Assembly: GCA_002281485.1 (NCBI GenBank)
Contig: NCGF01000010.1
Location: 1 to 64,000, forward strand
Source of the DNA: Sphingomonas sp. 28-66-16
GTDB taxonomy: Bacteria; Pseudomonadota; Alphaproteobacteria; Sphingomonadales; Sphingomonadaceae
Direction: 5' to 3'
DNA: 64,000 nucleotides
Position numbers and translations under genes: made by a program. Under the pieces are notes generated by a model. The model worked only from the letters and a program-made list of their open reading frames with translations. It searched no databases and was not told the DNA's origin. Shown one piece after another: positions 29,328 through 38,700 of the stretch; position 1 is the stretch's first letter, and each line of letters begins with the position of its first letter.

Positions 29328-30397
29328 AAGGACAGGATCAGGCCGCGATCGGGGGGCGTCTCGCCCGCCACCATCGCGCGGTAGCCGTCGACGATCGCCG
29401 CTGCACCTTCGGCACGGATCACTTGCATATGGGCGCCGAGCGTCGCGCAAAAGGCGATGTTGGCTTGGCTGGCGCGGCGCATCAGCTCGCCCCGGCCCCA
29501 ATCGGTGTCGCGCTTGGCAATCTGCGCAGGGGCGAAGAAGAAGGACGGCTTGGCTCCGGGCAGCGCCTTGCCGGTGCGCGGTGACTGCCAATGGGTCGCG
29601 CCGACGCCGATGCTCGCGCGCATCTGATCGCCGAAATGATGATGGATCGCCGCCACGACATCGCCGTCGCCCGACATGTCGACGAACACGCTCGGCACCG
29701 ACGCGTCGAGCGTCGCGATCGCGTCATAAGCGATCACCTGGTCGTAGAGGCCGAGCGCCTCGACAAAGCCGATGTTGCGCGCCGAGGTGAGCCCGATCAC
29801 CTGTTGTTCGCCGCGCTCGCGAATATAATGTGCAAGCCCGAACCCGGTCTTCGACGAGGCGCTGCCGATGATCACCTGCGCGGTACCGAAACCGTCATTG
29901 TCGGCGATGTAATCGTCGAGCACATAGGCGGTCGTCAGCAGCGGAAACAGCAGGCTGCGCCAGTCGCGCACTGCGGCGAGCGGCGCGGGATCGTCATTGG
30001 TGCGTGCATAGAGATTATAGACGTAGGGCAGTTTGCGGCGGTGCACCACGCCGTCGGTAAAGCCGCCCGGGGTGACGCGTTCGGGCAGCATCACCAGATC
30101 GGAAGCCATCGGCAGGAAGCCCCAGATCTCGGTGCCCACCGGCACCGCCGCGCAGCGCGATTCGGTGACGGTGCCGAAGCCCCAGACCGGCACGACCCCC
30201 CAGCCTTCTTCGGGATCGGGAAAAAAGCGCCAATAGCCGATGCTCTCCCCCGACAGGGCGTAGCTGATATTGTTCGCGGTCAGCGCGAAGGCGCCGGTGG
30301 TGATCCGCACCTCGCCCTCGGCGAGGGGGGCGGCTGGACGCTCGACCAGCCGGGCTTCGTTGATCGCGGTGCGGTTGACGAGCAATTTGGTGGTCAT
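29324..30397 (-). CDS. DUF2855 family protein (quinone-oxidoreductase-like)
   Basis: A 357-residue protein starting MTTKLLVNRTAINEARLVER. Architecture resembles medium-chain reductases: an N-terminal GroES-like part (EGEVRITTGAFALTANNISY) and a cofactor domain with QVIIGSASSKTGFGLAHYIR in the position of a dinucleotide-binding loop. DUF2855 has no firmly assigned reaction known to me. It is last in the minus-strand run from the GST-like gene and its start overlaps the preceding stop by four bases. Confidence 0.8.
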   Translation of the reverse strand: MTTKLLVNRTAINEARLVERPAAPLAEGEVRITTGAFALTANNISYALSGESIGYWRFFPDPEEGWGVVPVWGFGTVTESRCAAVPVGTEIWGFLPMASDLVMLPERVTPGGFTDGVVHRRKLPYVYNLYARTNDDPAPLAAVRDWRSLLFPLLTTAYVLDDYIADNDGFGTAQVIIGSASSKTGFGLAHYIRERGEQQVIGLTSARNIGFVEALGLYDQVIAYDAIATLDASVPSVFVDMSGDGDVVAAIHHHFGDQMRASIGVGATHWQSPRTGKALPGAKPSFFFAPAQIAKRDTDWGRGELMRRASQANIAFCATLGAHMQVIRAEGAAAIVDGYRAMVAGETPPDRGLILSF

Positions 30398-30858
30398 GAT
30401 CGCGCTCCTGTCGGCGTCGTCCGGCTGTCCTTGTGCCGCAACGCCAGCCACAGGAACAGCCCGATCAGCGGCACCAGGATCGCGCTGCCATAATGTTCGG
30501 GCGGATGATGGCTGCCGATCGGCGGCTTGGTCACCCAGCCGGTCAGCGTCAGCAGGCTGCGCTCGATCAGGCTGATCGCGAGCAGCAGCGGCACCAGCGG
30601 GCGATAGCGCAAGGCGATAGCGATCATTGTCAGCCCGTGGGCGATCTGGGTCGATCCGGCCCAGGCGAAGGCGCCGATCAGCGCGCGGGGGTTGTCGCCC
30701 AAATCGATCCCGGCGATCACCCCGGCGCCGCCATCGGGGAGGAACACATGGATCAGCCCCGGCCCGACCCAGCCGATGCCGAGCAGCAACAGGAACCAGG
30801 CGGCGGCCGGCGATCCGCGGTAGCCGGCGTTGGTCGGCCCTGGAAGCAGCGCGCTCAT
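30394..30858 (-). CDS. Four-segment membrane protein of unknown function
   Basis: A 154-residue protein with about four hydrophobic stretches (AAAWFLLLLGIGWVGPGLIH, AWAGSTQIAHGLTMIAIALR, PLVPLLLAISLIERSLLTLT and SAILVPLIGLFLWLALR). The ATG at 30858 overlaps the upstream stop by four bases, and its own stop overlaps the DUF2855 start, so all three are translated together. I do not recognise a named family with confidence. Confidence 0.72.
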   Translation of the reverse strand: MSALLPGPTNAGYRGSPAAAWFLLLLGIGWVGPGLIHVFLPDGGAGVIAGIDLGDNPRALIGAFAWAGSTQIAHGLTMIAIALRYRPLVPLLLAISLIERSLLTLTGWVTKPPIGSHHPPEHYGSAILVPLIGLFLWLALRHKDSRTTPTGARS

Positions 30859-31481
30859 CGGCTCAGCAGCACCAGATGCCCGAGCGCCGCGGCCAGCGCG
30901 AGGACGAGCGCGACCCAGACGCGCGGCCCCACGTAGAAGCCCGCAATCGGGGCGGTGGGGAAGGAAAAAGTGGCGAGCGTGCCGGCCAGCTTGTCGGGGT
31001 GCGCCGCGGCGAAGCGCGGATCGACGACGAGATTCATCATGTCGCGCCGGCTGCGATAGCGCATCAGCCCGATGATCGTCCAACCCGGATCGGGCTCGGT
31101 ACCCCAGCTGTCCATATAGCCGCCGATCTTGCGGCGGATGAGCGCCGGGTGGCCGCCATTGGCGAGGAGCACGGGCGTGAACTGGCGGCCATAGCGCTTG
31201 AGCAGCTCGAACCCCTTGACCATGCCGCCCGAGACCGGATCGGGGACCGGATCGAGATTGGCCTTGACCACGTTGAACATCACGAAATCGCGCCCGTCAT
31301 CGGCCTCCAGAAACTGGCGGAGCTGGATGCGGGCGTCGTCGGTGGTGTCGGCGCGGCCAACCAGCGCAGCCATATAGGCATCGATCTCGGCAGGGCCCAG
31401 CTTGCCGCGCCAATTGTCGTACCAGCCGCGAAAGCCGAGATAGAGCAGCAGCGCGGCGCCCCAGATGATCCAGCCGGTCAT
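30855..31481 (-). CDS. Membrane-flanked alpha-beta barrel protein of unknown function
   Basis: A 208-residue protein with a membrane segment at each end (residues 3-18 and about 182-204). The middle resembles a ferredoxin-like dimeric barrel of the DUF1330 type: DFVMFNVVKANLDPVPD, then WTIIGLMRYRSRRDMMNLVV and DPRFAAAHPDKLAGTLATFS. Such barrels often bind small aromatic ligands, but tethering between two membrane helices is unusual. Coupled to the next gene by ATGA. Confidence 0.7.
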   Translation of the reverse strand: MTGWIIWGAALLLYLGFRGWYDNWRGKLGPAEIDAYMAALVGRADTTDDARIQLRQFLEADDGRDFVMFNVVKANLDPVPDPVSGGMVKGFELLKRYGRQFTPVLLANGGHPALIRRKIGGYMDSWGTEPDPGWTIIGLMRYRSRRDMMNLVVDPRFAAAHPDKLAGTLATFSFPTAPIAGFYVGPRVWVALVLALAAALGHLVLLSR

Positions 31482-31528
31482 GCCACCCCCATCGACAGCC
31501 AAGAGCCGATGTTATGGCATGCGCCGTG

Positions 31529-32341
31529 TCAACAGTCCAGCAGCGGCCCGTCGCTTGCGAGACGAAAGCCGATATGCGCGCTGGTCATCGCGGCGGCCAC
31601 CGCGATCCGCGCGGCGGGGCGGTAGCGCTGGCAATATTCGGCGGCGCACAGGAACGACCCGCCCTTCAGCACGACGAGATCGTCGGCATCCGGCGCCGGC
31701 GCGCAACAGCCGCGCTCGGGCGCGCCGTCGGCGGCGCTGGAAGTCCATTCCCAGACATTGCCGATCATGTCGTAGAGGCCATAGCGATTGGCCGGATAGC
31801 CGCCGACCGCGCTGGTGCCGGGCCGCCCGTCGCGCGCGAACCACCAGGGGAAGCTCCCGGTCCAGAAGTTCGCCATGAGCTGTCCGCCGGGGAGCAGATC
31901 GTCGCCCCAGGCAAAATCGGCATCGACCAGCCCGCCGCGCGCCGCGACCTCCCATTCGGCCTCGCTCGGCAGGCGCGCGCCGGCCCAGGCGGCAAAGGCC
32001 TCGGCATCGGCGCGCGCGACATGGGTGACGGGGTGTTCGGGCGGGCCGTCGCGCCAGCTTGCGCCCTCGACAAGGCGCCACCATTGGCCTGGATCGGCCA
32101 GCGCGATCGGTCCGTCGCTCGGCACGAAAACGCTCGATCCGCCAACCTGCTCAGCGACGGTGACACGACCGGTGGCGGCGACGAAGCCGGCGAAGGCAGC
32201 GCGCGTGACCGGCGATGCGGCGATGCGGAAGGCCGGTAGCGTCACCTGGCGCGCCGGGCGTTCCTCGGGATAATGGCGATCCGATCCGATCCGCCAGTCG
32301 CCGGCTGGGATCGCCACCCGGGGGCGCCAGGTCTCAGTCAA
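31529..32341 (-). CDS. Formylglycine-generating enzyme (sulfatase-activating)
   Basis: A 270-residue SUMF1/FGE-family protein. It keeps the two catalytic cysteines: GGSFLCAAEYCQRYRPAAR near residues 228-246 matches the human FGE segment with Cys336/Cys341, and SAHIGFRLA follows. LPSEAEWEVAARGG, YDMIGNVWEWTS and NRYGLYDM are family marks. It oxidises the sulfatase Cys to formylglycine, so it should activate both sulfatases of this island. No ATG lies at a sensible position; TTG at 32341, overlapping the GST stop with GAGG six bases upstream, is preferred over TTG 32368 or GTG 32317. Confidence 0.9.
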   Translation of the reverse strand: MTETWRPRVAIPAGDWRIGSDRHYPEERPARQVTLPAFRIAASPVTRAAFAGFVAATGRVTVAEQVGGSSVFVPSDGPIALADPGQWWRLVEGASWRDGPPEHPVTHVARADAEAFAAWAGARLPSEAEWEVAARGGLVDADFAWGDDLLPGGQLMANFWTGSFPWWFARDGRPGTSAVGGYPANRYGLYDMIGNVWEWTSSAADGAPERGCCAPAPDADDLVVLKGGSFLCAAEYCQRYRPAARIAVAAAMTSAHIGFRLASDGPLLDC

Positions 32342-33347
32342 ACAGCGCCTCGCAGCCAGTGCCGGCAAGTGCCGTGTCTACGGTCCCCCGCGAGGACGCC
32401 TCGAGCGCCTGATACTGGTCGCGCAGCGCCTTGAGACACTTGGCCTGATAGGCGAAGGGAGCCTGTTCCCAGGCGCGCCCGTCGATCTCGGTCGTCACCC
32501 GGTCGGCGCCTGCCATGACGGCGGCGGCATTGGCGCGCAGCAGCGGGGCATAGGTGCGCCCGATCTCGCCGAGCAGGGCGGTCACGGTCTCCGGCAGCGT
32601 CGCCGGATCGACCCACGCCATATCCTCCTCGCCCGACAGGTCCTCGACGAGACAGGCCCAGGCGATCACGCGCGGCGCAATCCCGGTCGCGCGCGCCATC
32701 GGGGTGGGATCGAACAGCGCGAGCTGGGTGAACTGGCCATAGAGCGCGAAATCGGCGCTGCCCGGCCGGTCGCCGAGCAGGAAACGGTGCGCGGCGAAAT
32801 GCCGGTCGAGAATCGTGAGCAGCCGCTCGTAACTCGCCTCGATCGTCGCGCCGGTTACCGCGTTCGAGCCGACATAGCCGAGCCGGCCGATCTGGCGGCT
32901 CGAAAAAGTCTCGCCCATCGCGGCGAGATCGGCATCAGCGAGCGGCGTGCCGAACCAGTTCGGCAGCACGCGCGCGGATTTGGCGATGTCGGCGGGCGCC
33001 GACCAGCGATAATGAAACATCGCCTTGGTCAGCCATTCGTCGCCATAATCCTCGATCAGCGCGTCGATCAGCGCCAGGGCGGGATCGGCGGGGATGACGC
33101 TGCGACCGTGATGCGCGCGTTCGAGCCGCCGGATGATCGGGGTCGAATCGGTCATCGGTGCCAGCGCGCCGTCGTCGTCGGGGAAATAGACGGTCGGCAG
33201 GAGCGGGACCTTGGGCTGCGGCAGCGTGGTCCGCGTGGTGTTCGCCTGGACGAAGCGATAGGGCAGCCGGCGATAGCGCAGCACCGCGAGCATCTTGCGT
33301 GTGTAGGGCGATCCGGGCGATCCGGCGATCAAGAGGGGCTCGGTCAC
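32334..33347 (-). CDS. Glutathione S-transferase-like protein
   Basis: A 337-residue protein with an N-terminal thioredoxin-like domain of GST type: LIAGSPGSPYTRKMLAVLRY, KVPLLPTVYF and APMTDSTPIIRRLE, where the Asp-Ser binds the glutathione gamma-glutamyl group. The helical C-terminal part is longer than in classical GSTs (LLGDRPGSADFALYGQFTQL). GTG at 33347 is preceded by GAAGGAGAG. First gene of the minus-strand run GST-FGE-membrane proteins-DUF2855. A role in thiol-dependent ring or ether cleavage would fit the island but is inference. Confidence 0.85.
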   Translation of the reverse strand: MTEPLLIAGSPGSPYTRKMLAVLRYRRLPYRFVQANTTRTTLPQPKVPLLPTVYFPDDDGALAPMTDSTPIIRRLERAHHGRSVIPADPALALIDALIEDYGDEWLTKAMFHYRWSAPADIAKSARVLPNWFGTPLADADLAAMGETFSSRQIGRLGYVGSNAVTGATIEASYERLLTILDRHFAAHRFLLGDRPGSADFALYGQFTQLALFDPTPMARATGIAPRVIAWACLVEDLSGEEDMAWVDPATLPETVTALLGEIGRTYAPLLRANAAAVMAGADRVTTEIDGRAWEQAPFAYQAKCLKALRDQYQALEASSRGTVDTALAGTGCEALFD

Positions 33348-33404
33348 GTCGCTCTCCTTCTGGGCGCGATCGACCGGCCTTGACCGGGGCGGCGCGCTGT
33401 CGTT

Positions 33405-33425
33405 ATTGGCATTCCTAATGCCGAT
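33405..33425 (+). promoter_or_regulatory. Island operator site A
   Basis: ATTGGC at 33405-33410, nine bases, then GCCGAT at 33420-33425; the inner bases ATT/AAT extend the symmetry, so ATTGGCATT pairs with AATGCCGAT at 8 of 9 positions. It lies between the divergent GST-like and SCP2 genes. From its first base, 25 bases match the site at 38701 at 19 positions. Confidence 0.65.
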
Positions 33426-33442
33426 AGATGAAAGGTTCAATC

Positions 33443-33745
33443 GTGGCTGATCTCGCCGAAGTGACTGCGACCATGGCCGCGAACAAGGCTTTCGTGCCGG
33501 GCCGGCGGATCAAGTTCGATTTCGGCGAGACCGGGGTGATCCTGCTCGACGGTGTCGCCGGCGTCGTCAGCGCTACCGACGGCCCGGCCGAGACGACGAT
33601 CCGCATGTCGTTCGACAATTTCAAGGCGCTCGCGCAGGGCAAGCTCAATCCGACGATGGCGTTCATGACCGGCAAGATCAAGATCGACGGCGACATGGGG
33701 CTGGCGATGCAGCTGCAATCGGTCACCTCCAAGCTGAACCTCTAA
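33443..33745 (+). CDS. SCP2 sterol-transfer domain protein
   Basis: A 100-residue single-domain SCP2-fold protein. GVILLDGVAGVVSATDGPAE, then MSFDNFKALAQGKLNPTMAF and MTGKIKIDGDMGLAMQL are the standard ligand-binding segments. SCP2 domains hold sterols, fatty acyl groups or other hydrophobic molecules. The GTG at 33443 with AAAGG seven bases upstream gives the usual N-terminus; ATG 33428 is the alternative. It sits 13 bases before the second sulfatase, which suggests it handles that enzyme's hydrophobic substrate or product. Confidence 0.88.
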   Translation: MADLAEVTATMAANKAFVPGRRIKFDFGETGVILLDGVAGVVSATDGPAETTIRMSFDNFKALAQGKLNPTMAFMTGKIKIDGDMGLAMQLQSVTSKLNL

Positions 33746-33758
33746 GGATCCCGCCGCC

Positions 33759-36164
33759 ATGGCCGATGCACCCGACAAGGGCCCGAAAAAGGGGATCGAC
33801 CGCCGCTCGCTGCTGATCGGCGGGGCGGTGGGCGCGGGCGGCGCGGCGGCGGTGGCGGCAGGCGGCATCTATGTGAAGGGGCAGCTCACCCCGTTCATCC
33901 CGCAAGCCGCGGTGGCCGAGGGCGCGCCGCCGCAGATTGCGCTCTCCTATGCCGATTCGCATCCCGCGCGCGACGGGGGGCCGAGGCCGCCGGCGGGGGC
34001 GCCGAACATCGTCGTCATCATTCTCGACGATGTCGGGTTCGCCGATCTCGGCTGCTATGGCAGCGATATCGAGACGGCCGCGATCGACGCGATCGCGGCG
34101 CAGGGGCTGCGCTACGCCAATTTCCGCACCACCGCGATGTGCTCGCCGACGCGCGCGAGTTTCCTGACCGGGCTCAACCACCACAATGCCGGGATGGGCT
34201 GGCTCGCCGACATCGACAGCGGCTATCCCGGCTATCGCGGCGATCTGACGCGCGATGCCGCGACATTGCCCGAAGTGCTGCGCGAAGCGGGCTACGGCAC
34301 CTATCTCTCGGGCAAATGGCACGTGAACCTGTCCGGCTCGAACGGGCCGATGGGGCCGTTCCACAACTGGCCGACCAACCGCGGCTTCGACCGCGCTTAC
34401 TGGTTCCAGGGCCATTCGACCGATTACTGGCGCCCGGGCGCGATCTTCGACGGCACCACGCTCGTCGATATCGCCGCGCGGCCCGATGCCGACACTTATT
34501 ACGCGACCGACGATTTCGCCGATCAGGCGATCGGCTTCATGCGCACCCACCGTGCGGTCGCGCCCGAACGACCCTTCTTCGTCCAGCTCGCCTTTTCGGG
34601 GGCGCATTCGCCGCTGCACGCCAAGCCCGCCGATCGCGATGCCTTCAAGGGGCATTATGACAAGGGCTGGGACGTGATCCGCCGCGAGCGGCTGGCGCGC
34701 CAGCAGAAGCTCGGCATCGTCGCGCCGACGACGCAGCTGCCGCCGCTCTCGAAAGGCGCCGATCCGTGGGACAGCCTGTCGGGCGAGCAGCGCCAGGTGT
34801 ATGCGCGCTATATGGAGGTCTATGCCGGCGTGATCGCCGCGCTCGATCGCAATATCGGGCGCGTCGCCGCCGAACTCGATGCGCTCGGCGTGCGCGACGA
34901 TACGCTCCTCGTGATATTCTCGGACAATGGCGGCAGCGCCGAAGGCACGCCGACGGGGACCCCCAACATCTTCGCCTCGGCGCTGGGCCGCGCGGTGCCT
35001 CTCACCGATGCGGCGCAGCTCGGGCCCGAAATGGGCGAGGCGACGACTTTTCCGCATTATCCGATGGGCTGGGCCAATGCCTCGAACACGCCGTTCCGGC
35101 TCTACAAGCAGTTTACCAATCTGGGCGGGGTCGCCGATCCGCTGATCGTCAGCTGGCCCAAGGGGATCGCTGCCAGGGGCGAGATCCGGCGGCAATTCGT
35201 CCACGTCATCGATCTCTACCCGACATTGCTCGAAGCGGCCAAGGTCAAGCGGCCAGAGCTGTATCAGGGCCGCCGACAGAAAGCCGTCGATGGCGCGAGC
35301 TTTGCTGCAACCTTCGCGAGCGCGCAGGCTACGACGCGGCGCGAGCAATATTATGAGCTGGGCGGCTACCGCGCTTATGATGAGGGCAAGTGGCGCCTGG
35401 TGACGCTGCACGAGCGCGGCAAGGATTTCGGCGGCGATCACTGGGCGCTCTATGATCTGTCGACCGATCCGACCGAAATGATCGACCTCGCCGACCGTCA
35501 CCCCGATATCGCCGCCTCGTTAAAGGACAAATGGGACAAGGCGGCGCGCCGCAACAACGTCTATCCGCTCGACGACCGTAACCTGCTCGTCAAGATGAGC
35601 CAGCAACGCATGGCCGATATCCGCCCCTTGTGGGAATTCCGGCCACCGGTTCCCTATCTGCCGGTCGATGCCTCGCCGATCGTCTGCGGGCTCGATCACA
35701 GCTACGAGATCGTCATCGATCGCCCCGCCGAGGCGATGGACGGAGTGCTCGTCGCGCACGGATCGGCGCCGGCGGGCTACGCGATCTATCTGAAAGGCGG
35801 GCAGCTCTTCTACGAATCGAGCCTGATCCCCTGGTCCGAGCGGATCGCCGGCGGACCGGTGCCGGTGGGGCGATCGGTGATCCGCTACGAACAGAAGATG
35901 ACGGTGCGGCCGTTCGAGGGCGGCGGCACCTTGTTCGTCAACGGCCAGCAGCGCGCCACCCACAAGTTCGACAAGATCATCGCCTCGCCGAGCTATGACG
36001 GGCTGTCGATCGGCCGCGATTTCGGCGCGCCGGTCTCGACCGCCTATGCGGGCCCCAACCCGTTTCGCGGCACGATCGAGAAGGTGACGATCAGGGTCGA
36101 CAACCGCCCGCCGACGCTGCAGGAAATGCGCCGCTTCATCCAGGCGATGCAGATCAAGGTCTGA
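33759..36164 (+). CDS. Large arylsulfatase with Tat-like signal
   Basis: An 801-residue sulfatase of the atsA-like long type. The motif is AMCSPTRASFLTGL with Cys128; NIVVIILDDVGFADLGCYGS, VIFSDNGGSAEG and GKWHVN supply metal and sulfate contacts. The N-terminus has a twin-arginine-like motif (DRRSLLIGGAVGAGG), so it may be exported folded after FGE modification in the cytoplasm. The last 150 residues (after about 640) form an extra beta-rich domain. Clustered with SCP2 and divergent from the GST-FGE run. Likely substrate: a bulky organic sulfate ester. Confidence 0.93.
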   Translation: MADAPDKGPKKGIDRRSLLIGGAVGAGGAAAVAAGGIYVKGQLTPFIPQAAVAEGAPPQIALSYADSHPARDGGPRPPAGAPNIVVIILDDVGFADLGCYGSDIETAAIDAIAAQGLRYANFRTTAMCSPTRASFLTGLNHHNAGMGWLADIDSGYPGYRGDLTRDAATLPEVLREAGYGTYLSGKWHVNLSGSNGPMGPFHNWPTNRGFDRAYWFQGHSTDYWRPGAIFDGTTLVDIAARPDADTYYATDDFADQAIGFMRTHRAVAPERPFFVQLAFSGAHSPLHAKPADRDAFKGHYDKGWDVIRRERLARQQKLGIVAPTTQLPPLSKGADPWDSLSGEQRQVYARYMEVYAGVIAALDRNIGRVAAELDALGVRDDTLLVIFSDNGGSAEGTPTGTPNIFASALGRAVPLTDAAQLGPEMGEATTFPHYPMGWANASNTPFRLYKQFTNLGGVADPLIVSWPKGIAARGEIRRQFVHVIDLYPTLLEAAKVKRPELYQGRRQKAVDGASFAATFASAQATTRREQYYELGGYRAYDEGKWRLVTLHERGKDFGGDHWALYDLSTDPTEMIDLADRHPDIAASLKDKWDKAARRNNVYPLDDRNLLVKMSQQRMADIRPLWEFRPPVPYLPVDASPIVCGLDHSYEIVIDRPAEAMDGVLVAHGSAPAGYAIYLKGGQLFYESSLIPWSERIAGGPVPVGRSVIRYEQKMTVRPFEGGGTLFVNGQQRATHKFDKIIASPSYDGLSIGRDFGAPVSTAYAGPNPFRGTIEKVTIRVDNRPPTLQEMRRFIQAMQIKV

Positions 36165-36252
36165 TGGCGCGTTCGTCGTTCGGACGCCGTTCTGGCGCCG
36201 TTCTGGAGCATCGCGCCGCCGGTCTGCCACACCCGTCATCGCGCGCGATGCG

Positions 36253-37332
36253 TCAGAAGCGCCGCTCGAATTCGATCGCCTTGCTGTTCGCGGGCAGCAG
36301 CACCTCGTCGCCGTCATGCCCGACGATCAACCGCCCGTGGAAGCGCGACCGGGCGTCGCCCAGAAACGGCCCTTCGAGGATCGCATAGGGCAAAGGCGGC
36401 ACGATATGCGTCAGCAAGAGCAGGCGGGCGCCGGCGCGCTCGGCGATTCCGGCGGCCTGCTCGGGCGCGGTGTGGTAGTTGCGGATGTCGTGAAAGATGT
36501 GCTCGAGATTGGTGCGTCCGGCCTTGCGGGCGGCCTCCTGCTGGAGCGCGACCATCCGTGTCGACAGCGCCTCGTGGACGAGGACATCGCCGCCGCGCGC
36601 GGCGCGCTCGACCGACGGCGTCGGCTGGGTATCGCCGCTGATGACGACGCGGCGGCCCTTGTAGACGAACAAATAGCCATAGGCCGGCACGATCGGACGA
36701 TGATCGACCTGGAACGCGAACACCTGCAGCCCGTCGCGCGCGAAAATCTCGACCGGCGCGCCATCGGCCGGGGCGGTGACGGGTAGCGGCTCGAGCCCGA
36801 AGCCATTTGGCGGGACGACCTTTGGCCCGTGATGGGCGATCCGGTAGCCGCGATCGAGCGAGTAGGCGAGGTTGAAGCCCGCCGTGACGGTGTCGACCCC
36901 CGGCGGGCCATAGACCGGCAGCGGCGCGGTCGCCGCCCCGCCCGCCCAATGCTGGAGCATCAGCGCGCCGAGCGAGTCGATGTGATCCGAATGGAAATGA
37001 GTGAGGAACACCGCCTCGACCCGAATCGCGCCATAGCCGAGCCGGGCGAGGTTGCGGACGCCGCCTTCGCCGATATCGACCAGATAGACGTGGCGACCCG
37101 CGGTGATCACGGTGCACGGCCCGGCGCGATCGGCTGACGGCATCGGCGACCCCGCCCCGCACAGCGCAACCCCGAGCCCATCGGGGCGTCCGGCGAACGG
37201 ATCGGCGCTGAGCGCCTCGACCATGCCGCGCCTGAACAGCGCGATTCCGATCCGGTCGCGGGCGAGCCAGAAGGCGCCGAAAAGCAGCCCCGCGATCAGC
37301 GCGACGATGGCGAGGATACGAATCGCTTTCAC
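36253..37332 (-). CDS. Membrane-anchored metallo-beta-lactamase-fold hydrolase
   Basis: A 359-residue MBL-fold protein with an N-terminal membrane segment (ILAIVALIAGLLFGAFWLA). The metal site THFHSDHIDSLG is intact, with later ligands in VISGDTQPT and LLLTHIVPP. It is closest in layout to the RNase Z-like/arylsulfatase-like (AtsA of Pseudoalteromonas) MBL branch, so ester or sulfate-ester hydrolysis is possible. The start is GTG, overlapping the preceding stop (GTGA). Confidence 0.88.
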   Translation of the reverse strand: MKAIRILAIVALIAGLLFGAFWLARDRIGIALFRRGMVEALSADPFAGRPDGLGVALCGAGSPMPSADRAGPCTVITAGRHVYLVDIGEGGVRNLARLGYGAIRVEAVFLTHFHSDHIDSLGALMLQHWAGGAATAPLPVYGPPGVDTVTAGFNLAYSLDRGYRIAHHGPKVVPPNGFGLEPLPVTAPADGAPVEIFARDGLQVFAFQVDHRPIVPAYGYLFVYKGRRVVISGDTQPTPSVERAARGGDVLVHEALSTRMVALQQEAARKAGRTNLEHIFHDIRNYHTAPEQAAGIAERAGARLLLLTHIVPPLPYAILEGPFLGDARSRFHGRLIVGHDGDEVLLPANSKAIEFERRF

Positions 37333-38648
37333 TTCATTCTCCTGTCGATCTGCGGCACCCCGCGCGCGTCGCGCAAATCATCCTCGACCACCCATAGCCG
37401 GTCCTGCCCCCAGACGGCCGGGCGGTCGTCGACCTGGAACGAGGGCACGCCCCACAGGCCGAGCGCGAACAGATCGGCGCGATTGGCTTCCGCCACCGCG
37501 CGCCACGACGGATCGGCGAGCGCGCCGTGCACGGTCGCCGCATCGATCCCGACGCGCGCGGCGACCGGCAACAGGCCCTTGTCGCTCGTCATGTCCACGC
37601 CTTCGGCAAAGGCCGCGCGCAGGAACGAGATCGCGAAATCGAGGCCCTTGCCCAACTCGATCGCGTGGTGGAGCACCGCCAGCCCGCGCTCGACCCCCGC
37701 CCCGACGGGATCGACGATCGTCCCGAAGGCGATGCCGTGGCGCTCGGCCTCGCGCTTGGTGTCGAGGGTGATGTAGAGCGTCTTGGCGCGCGGCACTGGC
37801 AGCCCCCGCATCACCATCGGCAGCACGAAGCGCAAGCGCAGCGCGGCGTCATAGGCCTTGGCGAGCGCGCCGATCCGTTCGGCGGCGATCAGGCTGTAGG
37901 GCGACCGGAACGACAGATAGCAATCGAGCCGGGGGCGGTCGCCGCCGGCGGTCGGCGGCGGCGGCAGGGTGCCGACGTCGAGCAGCGGGCACAGCGGCGG
38001 CGCCGTGTCGTCCGCATCGCGCAGCCGCGCCTCGAGATAAGGAAGGCGATCGGCCCCCCAATAGAATTCGCCCTCGAAATAGCTCGTCGAGCCGAGATAA
38101 TGGCCGAGCGCGCGGCGCTGCGCCGCGCCGTGATCGAGCGCGGTTTCGGTGTCCGCCGGGGTCGCTTCGCCGTGCGCGGCGGCGAGGGCGGCGAACTGGG
38201 CTGCGGCGTCAGGCTGGCGGAGCGCGGTGGCGATGGCGATCAGCGCTGCGGCCGCGTCGTCGCGGGGGAGCGCGGCGGCGGCAAGCCGCTGCGCCTGCGC
38301 GACCAGGCCGCCATCGGGCGGTGTCGGTCCCGGCGGGGTCATTCCCAGCGCCGCGGCGAGCCGCGCGGTATCCTTGACCGCATAATCGGCGAGCAACCCC
38401 GCTTCGGGCGCGGCGCCGGCATCGGGCGGCGGCACCAGCCGGCAATCGAGATCGAGATCATAGCGGGCGGCAAGCCGGTCGAGCAGCCGCAGCGCGATCG
38501 GCCCATAGGGATCGTCGATCTGGCAGAAAAAGGTGACGCTGCGGCCGCCCCCGCGCAGGCCGCGCGCGACCCGGTGGCGCGCACGCACCACGGCGCGGGT
38601 ATGCGGGCTGGTGATCGCCGAAGTGACGAGTCGACGCAGCTTGCTCAT
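37329..38648 (-). CDS. Tandem DsbA/2-hydroxychromene-2-carboxylate isomerase-like protein
   Basis: A 439-residue protein with two thioredoxin-like kappa-GST domains. The first starts near residue 37 (SVTFFCQIDDPYGPIALRLL) and the second near 225 (LDCYLSFRSPYSLIAAERIG) with the Ser-Pro-Tyr loop of HCCA isomerases and a C-terminal GVPSFQVDDRPAVWGQDRL. HCCA isomerases act in naphthalene-type ring degradation using glutathione. The first domain lacks the Ser-Pro pair, so it is probably structural. Translated together with the MBL gene. Confidence 0.85.
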   Translation of the reverse strand: MSKLRRLVTSAITSPHTRAVVRARHRVARGLRGGGRSVTFFCQIDDPYGPIALRLLDRLAARYDLDLDCRLVPPPDAGAAPEAGLLADYAVKDTARLAAALGMTPPGPTPPDGGLVAQAQRLAAAALPRDDAAAALIAIATALRQPDAAAQFAALAAAHGEATPADTETALDHGAAQRRALGHYLGSTSYFEGEFYWGADRLPYLEARLRDADDTAPPLCPLLDVGTLPPPPTAGGDRPRLDCYLSFRSPYSLIAAERIGALAKAYDAALRLRFVLPMVMRGLPVPRAKTLYITLDTKREAERHGIAFGTIVDPVGAGVERGLAVLHHAIELGKGLDFAISFLRAAFAEGVDMTSDKGLLPVAARVGIDAATVHGALADPSWRAVAEANRADLFALGLWGVPSFQVDDRPAVWGQDRLWVVEDDLRDARGVPQIDRRMK

Positions 38649-38700
38649 CCGTGCCCTCCCTTGGCCGCGCCTTGCGCCCCGGCTGAGGCCTCTCTAAACA

